A stretch of 64,000 nucleotides of DNA from Camarhynchus parvulus (Eukaryota > Chordata > Aves > Passeriformes > Thraupidae). The position numbers and the translations under genes were made by a program. The notes below the pieces were generated by a model. That model had not been told where the DNA came from and did not search any database. It was given only the letters and a program-made list of their open reading frames with translations. Where the stretch lies: positions 5,092,001-5,156,000 of the forward strand of contig NC_044591.1 of NCBI RefSeq assembly GCF_901933205.1, written 5' to 3'. Below, one piece after another: positions 12,276-23,890 of this stretch. How positions within the stretch are numbered: the stretch's first letter is position 1; each line of letters opens with the position of its first letter.

Positions 12276-12558
12276 CAAGACCCAGCCTGCCCCCCTGCAA
12301 GTGCCAGAGCTCCTCTGCTCCAGGGCTAAAGGGGTGGAGAGCAGAGAGGAAGAAACCCACACACACAACACAACACAAACAGAGCCAAGCCCTGCTGAGG
12401 TATTTGTCCACCTGCTTGGACTGCACAGGGCTGCAGCAAAGCAAACACAATCCCTGAGCTATCAGCAGATAGCACAGTTCATGGTTAACTCCAAGTGGCG
12501 CAGAACACACCTCTTGAGAAACAGCAGCAGCTCAAACAAGCTCAGAACAAAACTGAAA

Positions 12559-12578
12559 ACACACACACACACACACCC
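12559..12578. repeat. (CA)n microsatellite
   Basis: A short run of about nine CA dinucleotides in otherwise unique DNA. Confidence 0.9.
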
Positions 12579-12663
12579 AGCACCCTCGGAAGGGTGGATG
12601 GCCCTGGCTCCCAAAAGTCAGAACTGAAAGTACACGAGGTCACTGCTGCTGCACTTACACAGC

Positions 12664-13391
12664 AGCATGAGGACAGGAAAAACTGAAATGCTCTCTGATC
12701 CCTACCCAGCAGCATTTTTAGGTGCCTCATTTTCACCACATTGAGTCCCAAATGATGCTTCCTAGCCTCTAGATCTCTGCCCAGAACACAAATCTGAGTA
12801 TCTCTTTTAAGGGTTTGCAGTGTGTCTAGCACAGTGTTTGAAGTGGGCCTTGCAGGGCTGGGGCTCAGAAATTCTCCAGGATGAACAATCCCAATTCTAA
12901 CAATCTGACTGATTGTGAGAATTTTTTTCACAATTTTTCTCCAGGATGAACAATCCCAATTCTCACAATCTGATTGATTGTGAGGATTTTTCTCACAATT
13001 TTTTTTTCCCCCTCGCAGCAGAGCTGCTCCATCCCTCTGACCCTCTTGGCCTCCTCTGGATCCATTCCAGCATGAGGACAGGAAAAAATTGAAATACTCT
13101 CTAATCCCTACCCAGCATTTTTAGGTGCCTCATTTTCACCACATTGAGTCCCAAATGATGCTTTCGGCTTCTAGATCTCCGCCCAGAACACAAATCTGAG
13201 TTGTTTCTATCTCTGGTAAGGGTTTGCAGTGTCTAGCACAGTGTTTGAGGTGGGCCTTGCAGGGCTGGGCCTCAAAAATTCTCCAGGATGAACAATCCCA
13301 ATTCTCACAATCTGATTGATTGTGAGGATTTTTTTCACAAATTTATTTTCCCCACAAGATCCTCTTGGGCTCCTCTGGATCCATTCCAGCA
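12664..13391. repeat. tandem duplication with about 405-bp unit and nested 66-bp duplication
   Basis: Unit 1 (12664-13068) and unit 2 (13069-13391) both begin AGCATGAGGACAGGAAAAA and both end in the CR1-derived CTCCTCTGGATCCATTCCAG. The sequence AGCA lies at the breakpoint and at the outer end, consistent with a microhomology-mediated event. Unit 1 also has a second, nested duplication of CTCCAGGATGAACAATCCCA at about 12872-12937 and 12938-13003, which unit 2 carries once. Confidence 0.9.
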
Positions 13392-13600
13392 GCTTCCTGT
13401 GCAGGGCCCCAGGGCTGGGGACAGCTCTGCAGGTGAGGTCTCACCTGAGTGGGGCAGAATTCCCCCTTTCCAAGCTGTGGCACCAGCCCAGGACTCGGGG
13501 AGGTTCAGGGCTGGGGCATTTCCAGCCTCTCACCCACCAGCACCCCAAGTTTTTCCCCCTAGGTTGGTTCTGGATTGATCCCAGGAGTTACCCTGATCCA
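13355..13600 (-). mobile_element. CR1 LINE fragment
   Basis: Minus-strand CR1 body sequence: CTCTTGGGCTCCTCTGGATC, then CAGCTTCCTGTGCAGGGCCC and GCAGGTGAGGTCTCACCTGA. A small part (13036-13068) is repeated upstream because the CR1 edge lies in the tandem duplication. It is eroded and carries no open reverse-transcriptase frame. Confidence 0.7.
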
Positions 13601-13655
13601 GAGTGAATCTCAGGTAAAACAGAATTCCTGCCCCCAGCATCCATGAGAGCCTGGT

Positions 13656-13872
13656 ATTAATATATAATTATTAATTATATTATTTATATATTTTTATATT
13701 TTATATATATATAATGTATATAATGATATATATAATGTATATCATTTTATATATAACGTATATAATTATATATATAACGTATATAATTATATATATAATG
13801 TAAATAATTATATATATAATATATATAATTATATATATATATTTATATATATATATAATATATATAATTAAT
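13656..13872. repeat. AT-rich (TA)n-type array with ~29-bp higher-order unit
   Basis: Almost only A and T, with ATATATAACGTATATAATTA recurring at about 29-bp spacing. It is a degenerate TA microsatellite that has acquired a longer period. Confidence 0.85.
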
Positions 13873-14149
13873 AGCCAGGATTAATATCAGGATTACAGGT
13901 GTTAATAACTCCTCCAGTGGATATTAATATCAAGAGTTTAACCCTTTGCTGTGGAACACCCACCCTGACAAATCCCTCTCCTCACACCAACCCTTTTCTT
14001 TTTTTTTTTTTTTTTTTTCTCCAAGCCAACCTGTATTTAAATAAAATCCCTGTATTAAAGTTTAGTCTGGGCTTAGCAGGAAGGCAAGAGCTTTGTGCCT
14101 CTCCCCCCAGCACACACATTTCTCCCCTCCTCGCCATAAAAGAAGGCGG

Positions 14150-14420
14150 AGAGAGGTGATGGCTCTTTCCCTGATTTATAAGTGTCCCTGGCTATAGGTC
14201 AAAGGAATGAGCAGCACCTGGGGAGCAGGGCTGAGGCAGGAGAGCAACCCCAGAGTGCAGGGCAGATAACTACCCTGGCTGGGCAGACAAATTAGATAAT
14301 TAAATGGAAACAGGCGAGATAAATTGCACTTTCTTAATTGGGTTATCAAGAAACAATAGTGGCTATGAATGACCTCACTGTCTGTGTAGTCTAACACTTC
14401 TCTCTGTAGGAACTAGGAGG
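14150..14420. promoter_or_regulatory. candidate conserved non-coding element
   Basis: Repeat-free DNA with several transcription-factor-like words. TAGGTCAAAGGAA at about 14195-14207 resembles a nuclear-receptor DR1 half (HNF4/COUP-TF type), and AATTAGATAATTAAATGG and TTAATTGGG carry homeodomain cores. There is no coding frame. Conservation is inferred from texture only; I cannot align it. Confidence 0.35.
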
Positions 14421-14799
14421 GAGTTATTTGTCTAGGCCAGGGTTATTGTTGGCCTAGAAAATGAATGTTTAAGAACAACTGGGGTTTTTTTTCCTCTCAC
14501 CAGAAGCCATTGCAGATAAAAATCTTAGGTCTGCTGATTTGGAAGTGGGCGTGTGCGCGGGATGGAAGGCGGAGGGAGGAGATAGCTCACCAAAGAAGGG
14601 CAGGTCAGTGGTGATGGATCTGGGCTTGCTCACAGCCACCTGAATGGTCCAGGGAAAATGCTGTGTGCTCTGTGTGTGTGTGCAGAGAGGCACAAAAAGC
14701 CCTGCAGAGCTCCTGAGGTGCTCCAGAGAGCACAATGGGCAGAGTGCAGGAGGCTGGGAATGAGCCAGCTCCCAGCCAGGCCAAATAAAAAAGGACCCA
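14421..14799. other. unique sequence, no feature seen
   Basis: A mix of GC-leaning and neutral DNA with no repeat or gene signal that I can support. Confidence 0.45.
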
Positions 14800-14867
14800 T
14801 AACTAGGATTTTATGGCTCAAACCTTCCCTCCACCACAAAGTCACGAGTGTGGATTGTGGGAAGTGA

Positions 14868-14945
14868 ATTTTTGGAGTTTTGAAGTGAAATTTTGAAATT
14901 TCGAAGTGAATTTTGGAATTTCGAAGTGAATTTTGGAATTTCTCG
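14868..14945. repeat. ~20-bp tandem repeat in LTR-like DNA
   Basis: The motif TTTCGAAGTGAATTTTGGAA and close variants repeats three to four times. It lies just upstream of the LTR-end homology and may belong to the element. Confidence 0.75.
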
Positions 14946-15089
14946 AAATATGGATATAGAAATATAGAAATAGTTGGCTTCTGATTGTGATGGTGTGAAT
15001 TATAACATCTGTATGGACTCACCCTTCACATGAGACTGAAAATAAATGAAAGTTTTTAAAAAGCCCCATCTCTGGGGCTTAATCCAACA
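14946..15089 (+). mobile_element. LTR 3'-end fragment
   Basis: TTCTGATTGTGATGGTGTGAA through GAGACTGAAAATAAATGAAA to AAGTTTTTAAAAAGCC matches the reverse complement of 5365-5480 in order. It contains an AATAAA signal and ends in CA at about 15089. This is the 3' end of an endogenous-retrovirus LTR on the plus strand; no internal retroviral genes accompany it. Confidence 0.6.
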
Positions 15090-16334
15090 TGGATCTTTGT
15101 GGAAGTCAGCACTGGGGGAGGATAGGGAAGAGTGGAAAAATTCCCAGCTTCTCCTTGGCCATGAGTGGTGGAGCTGAAAGGAATGAACAGACTCAGTAGC
15201 ACAGGATCCAAACCAACCAGTGCTGGAAAATCAGGATATTCTGACCCAGCCTCCTGGTGCAGTGCCAGGATCAGACCCTTTGTCACTCTCAGCCCTCCTC
15301 ACTCCCTGGTTGCCCTTAAGGATGTGGAAGAACTTGGCTCCTGGCTGAGCCTGGCTTAAGGATGGTCAAAAGCTCCAATGCCAAATAAAACTCTCCTCCT
15401 TACAGGGTCCTGCACCACAGAGGGTTGGTATTCAGTAAATACATTTTTACAGGAATGAATAATTCACAGGAAAGGCTTCACACTCACCTGTATTGTAAGG
15501 CAAGGCAAGGTGGCGTCTAATTTTGTATTTTTACAGATCTAGGAAAAGACTACTCCAAAAATGAGCCTGTGTAGGCTGAGCCAAGCAAATATTGAGCCAT
15601 GTCATCTCTTCAGCAAAAATTGAATTACACCCACTTGTTACTATGCTGCTACACAACAGAGCCTAAAGCCATCCAAACCCACTCTTTTAAAACATTTTGA
15701 ATAATGTCAGGATCTCGATACTATCTGTGGAGCTATCACTCCATCAAGCTCAGATCCTGTTTGGGAGGAAAAAAAAAATAAAAAAATAAAAATCATATCC
15801 AGAAGTCCTTTGGAGCAAACCATACCAAACAACTCCCATGCTCACAGGACACGGGGAGCAGGGGTGGGAAGCTGAACATGGACTTTCAAAGAACATTTGG
15901 AAGAAAGAACCAGCATATGGCTTATGTTTAAAAACCTCTCTTGATTCCACAAGCCCGAGGCTACGGGGCTGCCTTGAAGCCCCTCGGTCTGGGCTGTGTG
16001 TGTGCTGTGTTTTGTTAAAAGAGCCCCTTTTTACCCTTCCCTGACTTAATGAGCATTGTGATCTTGCTTGTGCTCAGTTATTAACATGCTGAAATGGATT
16101 CTAATTCCGCACACACACTCTCTCCCATGTACCTCTGGTCCCCATTTAGGATGCCCGAAAGTTGCTGCACCCGCCCAACTTCAGAGCAGAAAATGCTCTG
16201 CAGGATGTTTGCAGCTTGTTAGCTTGAACCTGAAGCACTTCCTCAAAGGCATTGCTACCTAAAGCTACTTTTACTCCAGGTTCCTATTAAGATACCTCCT
16301 TCTCCCTCCTTCTTTTTATTCAAAACAACAGGAA
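15090..16334. other. unique sequence, no feature seen
   Basis: No repeats except short A-rich runs near 15770-15790. The part from about 15950 to 16260 is quiet and might be conserved. No credible coding frame. Confidence 0.45.
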
Positions 16335-16603
16335 ACCAAAAACATCAAGGGTGGACCTCTCCTTTAGACCTCCAGGAGATGTAATGAAAAACATAATTAA
16401 AAGCTGCAGTATTTGATCTAAAAAATCGTCATCCAGGAGAAACATGCAAAGCTTTCAGGATTTACAAAAACCTTCTCCACTTAACAGATCTTCCTGTGAA
16501 GCACAAAATCAAACTCCAGGTGCCAAGACAAAACATCAAGTGTGGACCTTCCCTTTAGGCCTCCAAGAGATGTAATGAAAAACATTAATTAAGGACTGCA
16601 TCC
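16335..16603. repeat. partial duplication, two 78-bp copies 191 bp apart
   Basis: AAACATCAAGGGTGGACCTC to GATGTAATGAAAAACAT occurs at 16335-16412 and 16526-16603, about 90% identical. The intervening 113 bp is not repeated, so either one unit was partly deleted or only the end was copied. Confidence 0.85.
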
Positions 16604-17589
16604 AAGAACATGTTTAAATATTCCAGCTCTGGAAAGGCCACTGACATCCTTCTGCTGCTTTTTGAGCACTTTGAGACCCAAACAATAGCAAGGAAAAGAA
16701 AGAAAGGCTCTTCCATTTCTTCTGCACCTCGAGTTCAAAGATCTCAAGAACTTGGGCACTGTCCACACCCTCAGTGCAGCAGGGAAGGAGGGACATCCTC
16801 ATTTTTAGCAATAAACAGCCTGAGGCACAGAGAAAAACAGGTCCTATGGCTCCTAGACAATGCATAATTGGGGCAAAAAAAAAATAATATGAACAAAAAA
16901 ACCATGGAAGGGTTGACCAGTGCTCCATGCACAGCCCAGGTCCCTTCCTGTGTCCCAGGCCATTAAATATTAACAGGCTGGCTGCAAATGGAGTTCTTTC
17001 TGAAAGAAAAGATGACAGGACTTTCCACCTTGAGAAATATCAGGAATTTACTCCATCAGACTCCAGTTTCCCCCAAGCCCCTGAGGGTATTGGCTGCCTG
17101 GTTGGATCTGCTGCAGAGAATAGGGAGTGAGAACATCCCAGTTCTCCTCCTCTCACTCTCCCAGGCAGGAGAAGCCTCTCCCCTTTTAACTTTACAGGGA
17201 ATTCTGAAATGAGAAATTGCCCCCAGCATTTTTCTGTAAGTGGGTTTTTCTCTATTAATGGATGGGATTCCCTCTCCCCCAAAATTCTCAAAATATCTGA
17301 AAACACAGCTCTGTTAAATCAAGCATCTCTATAGGCTGAGGTTTAACCAGGCAACTCTACAAGAATGAATATAAACGTGGCAAAATCTTCTACTTTTATC
17401 TTTTTAACATCAGACATTCAAATAAATCTTTCATTATTTACAACTTTGGATTTCCTGTGACTGACCATTTCCAAGCAGAGTAATGATTACATTTAATTTT
17501 AGCTAAAGTCAGGTCATTTTACCCCTATATTTTTAAAAATAAATTAATTAAATCATCCCCCTAGCTGCTGCCAGACATCTAAAATTCAC
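16604..17589. other. unique sequence, no feature seen
   Basis: Quiet single-copy DNA with short A-runs near 16870-16905. The chance frames show no recognised protein. Confidence 0.45.
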
Positions 17590-18600
17590 TTTTGAATCCA
17601 TTCAGCCTCTTCTTAAAGGAACAAAGCCATGAATGTTCCCCCAAAAGCAGTATCCATGATGGATAATTTCCCTTTATGTATGAGATCAATGGATATGGGT
17701 TCAACATAAAAATTGCAGTTCCCATTCGGGAGATTTACATGAACCCTCTGCAGTCCTACTTTATAGTCAAGCAGGGGAGAGTTAATTATTTCTCCAGAAT
17801 TTATCTTCTAAATGGATATTCAGTGGCTCTGTTATTCACCCTACTTTGCAATGAACCCTGCACTTCCCTACTTTCCTCCCAGGAAGAGGCAATCGAAGAC
17901 AAAAGCTTGCAAATGATAGACAAGGGCAGAGGCCATGTCCAACTTTGATATCTTGTTGATAACGTATTGTACAATTAGATCAATTTGACAATTTCCATTA
18001 TGGCTGATAAAATATTTATCGAGCCTTGGAGATGATGTCTGATCCCTGTGCCATTTGTTTCACTAATGGGGGAGATATTTACCAAATCAGGGGAAAGCAT
18101 TCAAATTTCACATCCTCATAGCCTCCCCAACATTAGATTTGCAAATTACTGGCTGAAGCCATAAATTACAGCAGAGCACAGCCAGGCTGATGCCAGGCTG
18201 ACAGGGTAGGTGGATGGCTGGTGATGACATTGTTTCACAGGAGCATTAATCATAGCAGCAAAGAAAATACTCTCAAATTGGTCCATAAGTCTAAATATTA
18301 AGGAATGAGAAGCTGGTTGCTGGGAGATAGCTTTAGCTGCAGCTGGAAAATTAGGAAATGAAAAACCCTTTCTATTATTTAACAAATCATCTTAATAATG
18401 TTTTATGCCGTAGTGCCAGCAAGCAAAGGAAATTCCTATTCTTGCCCATTTGCTCTTTATCCCCATTGCTCTTTAATAGGAATATTAATAATCTGAGGAT
18501 TGGTGCAGATGTAGCCCGAGCTGTATTTTTCTTCTGCTGTAGCTTAACTAAAAGCAGGATAAATACTGAAGGAAAATAGAGTTTTGATTTCCACGTTTAA
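17590..18600. promoter_or_regulatory. strong candidate conserved non-coding element / enhancer cluster
   Basis: About 1 kb without any tandem repeat, CR1 or LTR, in a window where such stretches are uncommon, with even composition. It has many homeodomain-type cores (GTTAATTATT near 17780, CATTAATCATAG near 18245, ATTAATAATC near 18485), GATA-like words and an AAATATTTA core near 18010. A 90-codon frame (17676-17948) opens only 12 nt after a stop and lacks splice sites, so I read this as non-coding. The enhancer role is inferred; conservation is unproven. Confidence 0.5.
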
Positions 18601-19049
18601 ACCCTTTGCTTTGTCAGCAGCACCAACGGGGGCTTGAGCTCCTCTTCTGTTCTGCTCAAGGTCAAGCACATGTTTACTTCTGTGCAGGCCAAACTTCTTA
18701 AAACCCCACAAATCACATAAACAGCAGAACCCAGGTCACCGTGGATGAGAGAGAGGCCTGTAAATCTCAGGGGGGAAAAAAATACAGGTATCATTGTTGC
18801 TTAAATACGAGCCCCGCTGATTAATTTAAGAGCAAAGCACCACCTTTACAGGGTGATTAGGCAAGGCACAGCTTCAAATGCTCCGTGCTCAGGGCACTGT
18901 CAGCCCTGAGCCTCCCAGCCCCATGGCCCAGGGTTGTTCAGACAGCACTAAAATAAGTGGAAGGTGACACATTTGTCTGGCAGACGTAATTAAAGGTATA
19001 ATGTTGGTGCTGGAGGTCAGAGTTGTGGAGTCCTGAGGCAAAAGGAAAG
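18601..19049. other. unique sequence, no feature seen
   Basis: Single-copy DNA between the candidate enhancer block and a CR1. It may include the tail of the conserved block; nothing else is visible. Confidence 0.4.
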
Positions 19050-19585
19050 AGCTCAGAAATAAGGGAATGAAGGATGAGGCTGCTCAAGCACCTGACACCT
19101 CTCAGTGAGCCAGGGGAGGGGATTCTCTGTGCCCTGCTCTCGTGGGATCCCAGCTGGAATGCTGCAAACACTTCTGATGCCCCCAGGGTAAGGACATGGG
19201 GCTGTTGGAGAGGAGGCCATAAAGCTCCCAAGGGAGCTGGAGCCAGGCTGGAAGGGTTGGGAATGATCATCCTGGAGGAGAGAAGGTTCTGTGGACACCT
19301 CACAGCACCCTGCAGGGTCTGAAGGGGTCTCTAGACCAGGAGTTGGAGCGGCAGGACGAGCAGGAATGGGTTCAGAGAGAGGGGAAGTTTAGGTGGGATA
19401 TTGGGAAGAAATTCCTCCCAGTGAGGGCAGGTCCTAGCACAGAGAAGCTGTGACAGCCCCTGGAAGTGTCCAAGACCAGGTTGGATGAGGCCTGGGATAG
19501 TGGGAGGTGTCCCTGCCCATGGCAGGGGGTTGAAAAGAGATTATCCTTAAGGTCTCTTCCAACCCAAACTTTCTGTGATTCAAAT
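19050..19585 (+). mobile_element. CR1 LINE 3' fragment (~535 bp)
   Basis: A long sense CR1 3' region runs from GGCTGCTCAAGCACCTGACA through GGTGGGATATTGGGAAGAAA, AGGTTGGATGAGGCCTGGGA and TCTCTTCCAACCCAAACTTT to the tail TTCTGTGATTC. The order is that of the CR1 3' end. It is 5'-truncated without an intact ORF2 and is the longest sense CR1 in the window. Confidence 0.9.
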
Positions 19586-20597
19586 TACCTTGCAAAGCTT
19601 TGACCCTCAAGCCTGATGCTCAGTTTTTTTTCCTCCCTTCACCAGTAAAAAACAGAACACAGAGGTCAGAATTCCCAACAGGGTCCCAGCTGCTGAAGGG
19701 CTGTGCCTTGGTGGTTCCCACTGGTGGCTGGATTTCCGACAGAACTCCACACCCAGGGCATACCCACACCTTCAGGAACCTCCAGCTGTTATTCAGTGCC
19801 TAAATGGCATTTAGGCACCACATTTTGTTTTTTGGACACACCACTGGTGTTAGGAATCTATTCTCGCTTTAAAAATCCATTGGAAATTTGGAGGAGGGTT
19901 CATAAAGGGCCTTGAGACTGAGCAGGGAAGTGTTTGCACAGTCACAGTGTCAAATAAAATGCTGAAGAATGGCTTTGCCTCTGTCAAAGCCTTCAGCACT
20001 ATCTCTGTCTGCTGGATTTGTGGGTTCCATCAAAAGGAGCAGCACAAGGTGACCATAATGGTCTTCTGTTGTGGAGCTCCTCCTCCCCTTCCCAAGGGAA
20101 GACGTAATTTCCTTTTTTCACTGGGGAAGAAAATCCTAATCGCCAGGGCCTGCAGACTGTCAACCTCTGCTGCTGAAGCAGCTCCTCCTGCACAAAGTGA
20201 GACAGCAGGGAGTTGTCCCCATCAGCTGAACTATTGCCTAAAGGCTTAAAGATGCTCCTCTTGTTAATAGACTGTGAATGAGTAAAGTCATCAATAATAG
20301 CTGAATTTCCTCAGCAGATTTTAAGCCAAAGAACCTTTATTCAGTGTCACCAGAACAAGGAGATGATGACAAATGAACAGGAGATGCTTCACCCCTCAGG
20401 TCAGCACCTAAAAATGAGGGGTTTTGTGTAGAGCTCCACAGGCAGCACATCCCAAAACAGGGATTTTGGGGGGCGTTCTGAGGATCCACATCTCCCCCTG
20501 CACACCTGGAGCACCAAACTGGATGATGCTTTTTAATCTCCCACTGTCACCTATTTCTTCTGCTCCACACCGGCTGAAGTTCTCACTGGTTTGTTCT
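19586..20597. other. unique sequence, no feature seen
   Basis: No repeat structure or credible gene. The 100-codon frame at 19947-20249 has no recognisable domain. Confidence 0.45.
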
Positions 20598-20964
20598 TCC
20601 CTGGGCCTGTAAAATGTTTATTCTTCCTTTAGGCCTGAAAGATGTATTTCCCTTGGGCCCACAAGATGTGCCGCTCTTAGACCTGTAACATCTATTTTCC
20701 TTAGGCCTAGGATGAGTTTCTTTCAGGCCTGTAAGATGTGTGTTTTCCTTAGGCCATGAGGGCCTATTTCTCTCAGGCTCATGAGATTTATTTCTCTTAA
20801 ACCCATAAGATGTACTTCCCTTAGGCCTGTGAGTTGTATTTCTCCTAGACCCATGAGATGTGTTTCTCTTAGACTCTGAAGATGTATTTCTTTTGGGGCT
20901 GTAAGGGATGTTTCTCTCAGGCCTTTAAGATGTTTCTCTCAGGCCTGTAAGATTCATTTCTCAG
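20598..20964. repeat. minisatellite, unit about 26-27 bp, about 14 copies
   Basis: The consensus is close to TTAGGCCTGTAAGATGTATT plus TCTC, with substitutions such as GGCCCACAAG, AGACCCATGAG and AGACTCTGAAG. Copy divergence is high, so the array is old. No spacers are present: the copies are head-to-tail. Confidence 0.9.
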
Positions 20965-23522
20965 CACAGGACACCTTTCACACAACCTCTCCCTCATGAG
21001 AGGTCACATAATGAGAAAATTCACCTCTGAGCTCCCTATCCCTTATAGGTTTGTTTTATAAAACAAGAGCTGGTGGAAGCTTCTCCCAGGATGTTCTGGA
21101 GCTTAGGAAAAAACCATAATTGCTCCTGATGTCTTAAAATCTGGCACAGCTTCCAAAAGGCACCTTCCTGCTCATGATTACCCATTTTGCCAGCCCGCCA
21201 CAGACCCAAAACGGCAACAAACCCCTGGTCCTTGCACCTTGACCCCCTCACCCAGCCATTCCCAGGGAGAAGTTCCTACACCTTTAAGAGGGAAACCCGC
21301 GGGCAGCGCTGCCTGTTTGGTCTGAGATAGCAAAGTTATTGTCCTTTGGGCTGTCTGGCAGCCCCTTGTGTCCCTTGGATTTATCTCACACACATGATGC
21401 AGCTTTGTGGAAGGGATCTGGAGGGACTTTGCATTCCTCTGGTGGGATGATATGAGTTTTGTGTCTAAATCTGTTCCATATGACCCACCTCACATGGTCG
21501 GTGTCTCGCCGATTCACTTGGAAAGGTCAAGAAGTGTTTCAGCTGAGGCTTCACAGTCAAGGGGTTTGTTAAGAAAAAAAGAAAACCCTACTGGTAGAAT
21601 TGGGATTTCATAAAGGTGCTGGGAACACTTCTTATTCTTTTGCATGGATAAATTTTAGGGACGGGTGAGGCTTCACCCGTAGGATTGTGCAGGCAGTGCT
21701 GAGGGTCTCACAACCTTCCCACTTTAGAAGATGGACAGTCTGGGATAAATAAATCCTTAAAACAGTCTGGGATGGATAAATAAATCCTTCCAGTCCCACA
21801 AAATCTGCTGCATCCAGAGGGTTCCTCACCAGGTTTCTAACAACACTTTCTGAACTGAGACACTCCTGCTTTGCTCAGAGCCCAAAGCTGTGCAGAAAAA
21901 CAAAGCAAAACCTAAAAAAACTAGAGATTAAACAAACACAAAACCACTCCTAAAAGCTTCCCAGGTCACTTGACTCAATCATGAGCTACTGGGAACCAGC
22001 GGCAGCGACTGGGGCCAGCCCAGGTTTGCTGAGCAGGGTGCCCTCCCCATGCCATAACCTTGACATTCAAATCAACACCTCCCAACAGCAAACATCTCCC
22101 AGGGGATTTATCTCTGGCAGAGCAGTTCTCCTTTCTCTGGACAGCACAGCCTCACACTGAGTGCCTCCAACCCACACCACTCCAGTCCCATATATATTTT
22201 TGGGATATGATGGCAGACATCATCCCCCCAGAGCAGTAAAGCAGAGAACAGCCAATAGTTTTGCGAGGAGGGGTGTAAAGAACACCTAATTTTTTTTTTA
22301 ATTGCATGCAATGGTTTCTAGAATTGAAATCTCTCCAAAGGGTTGAAATTTCAAATCATGAAAAGCAAAGCAGAGAAAGGAATGAGCACAGAACTGAGTT
22401 TTAGCCAGGGTTTAGCTGCATTTTCTGATTGCCAGGGTCTGAAGATCATCAACAGGGACTAAAAGATTTCTATCTGTGTTATATTTAGAATAGTATTGAT
22501 TTGAATAGCGGGGTTTTATTCTGTGTTTTGGGTAATGGTTTGGTGCTTTTGTATTTTCTGTAAATTTTGGGCAATACTTTGTTATGTGTTTCAATTTTTT
22601 ATATTTGAAATATGGTTTTTTGGTGAGTTCTGTTGTTATTATTTTTGTGGAGTATGGAGAGTTGTGAGGGTTTTTTTTAATTTTTGATTTGCTGTTTCTA
22701 GAAGTTTCTTTGATTGTTCTTTTAAGATGTTTGTTAGGATTGAGAGCAGAGAGAGGTAAAATGCTTAGAGATATTTCTCTGAGGTTCTGATTTCAGGGAA
22801 AAGAAAATCAAGGTTATTTTTAACCAGCAGGTAAAAGGAAGACTCAGGTAGCTGGTTTCTATTTTTTCTATTTTTTCTATTTTTTTCCTATCTTTTTCTT
22901 CTTATTGTTTCTGCTGAAATTTGAACAGTATCTGTGCTGCAGTTCTGTGCTTCACCCCTTTGGGGGAATTGTAGGTAACATGGAAATACCTGGTTCTCAT
23001 CAGGCAATACAAGCCCTGGAATTACCAGTGATCCTCAGACAGTCATGCTGTTTAATTCCAGCCCTCAAAACACAAATCAACTAAAATAAATCTAGGAAAA
23101 TCATCACACTTTAAAAAAAAATCCACATTGGCATTGGCTGGGATGATGTGAGGCTCTCATGTTTGAGCACAGACAGAATTCATTCAGAAGCGCTGTTAGA
23201 AAATCTGATTATTTCTACCAGTTTGGATGGTAAAATCCACCCCCCCTCTCTCAGTCAGGTTGGACACATCCTGCTTCATTCTTACTCCACAGAACTCACA
23301 CAGACCCCAGCCAGGAACAAGAGGAAAATGTTTAGGACGATGCCATGGACACAGACCTACAATCATCGTTTGAAGTCCCCACTGTGCTGTGAATTCATGA
23401 GCAGCTTTTGTCCCCTCAAGTGGAACGTTAATAGATTAACAACTGACCATCTCCAAAATCAGCACCTTCACTTCCTTCCTGGGCAGACACTTCAAAAATT
23501 TCCCTTTCCCATGTGCCTGTCA
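20965..23522. other. unique sequence, no supported gene
   Basis: Mostly single-copy. A 30-bp direct duplication (CTGGGATAAATAAATCCTT type) lies at 21737-21792, and a T/G-skewed stretch with few C lies at about 22480-22740. Chance frames only. Confidence 0.4.
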
Positions 23523-23890
23523 TGAAGAATCACAGCAGGTTTGGGTCAGAAGGGAACTTAAATCTCACCCAGTGCCACCCCTGCCATGGCAGGGATGCCT
23601 CCCACTGTCCCAGGCTGCTCCAAGCCCTGTCCAACCTGGCCTTGGGCACTGCCAGGGATCCAGGAACAGCCACAGCTGCTCTGGGCACCCTGTGCCAGGG
23701 CCTCACCACCCTCACAGAGAATTCCATCCCAATATCCAACCTAAATTCCTCCCCTTTCAGTCTGAACCCATTCCCCCTACTCCTGTCACATTCTGCCCAT
23801 ATAAAAAGCCCCTCTCCTTCATTTTTCCAGCATTCCAGGTGCTGGAAGGCTGCACTAAATTCTCCCTGAAGCCTTTTCTCCTCTGTGCTC
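23523..23890 (-). mobile_element. CR1 LINE 3' fragment, minus strand
   Basis: Reverse-complement CR1: AGAATCACAGCAGGTTTGGG, CTGTCCAACCTGGCCTTGGG, ATCCCAATATCCAACCTAAA and CCTCTGTGCTCAACA in the expected order. Its 5' end abuts the 5' end of a plus-strand CR1 at about 23890-23925, giving a head-to-head pair whose copies overlap on the consensus by more than 100 bp. Confidence 0.9.
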
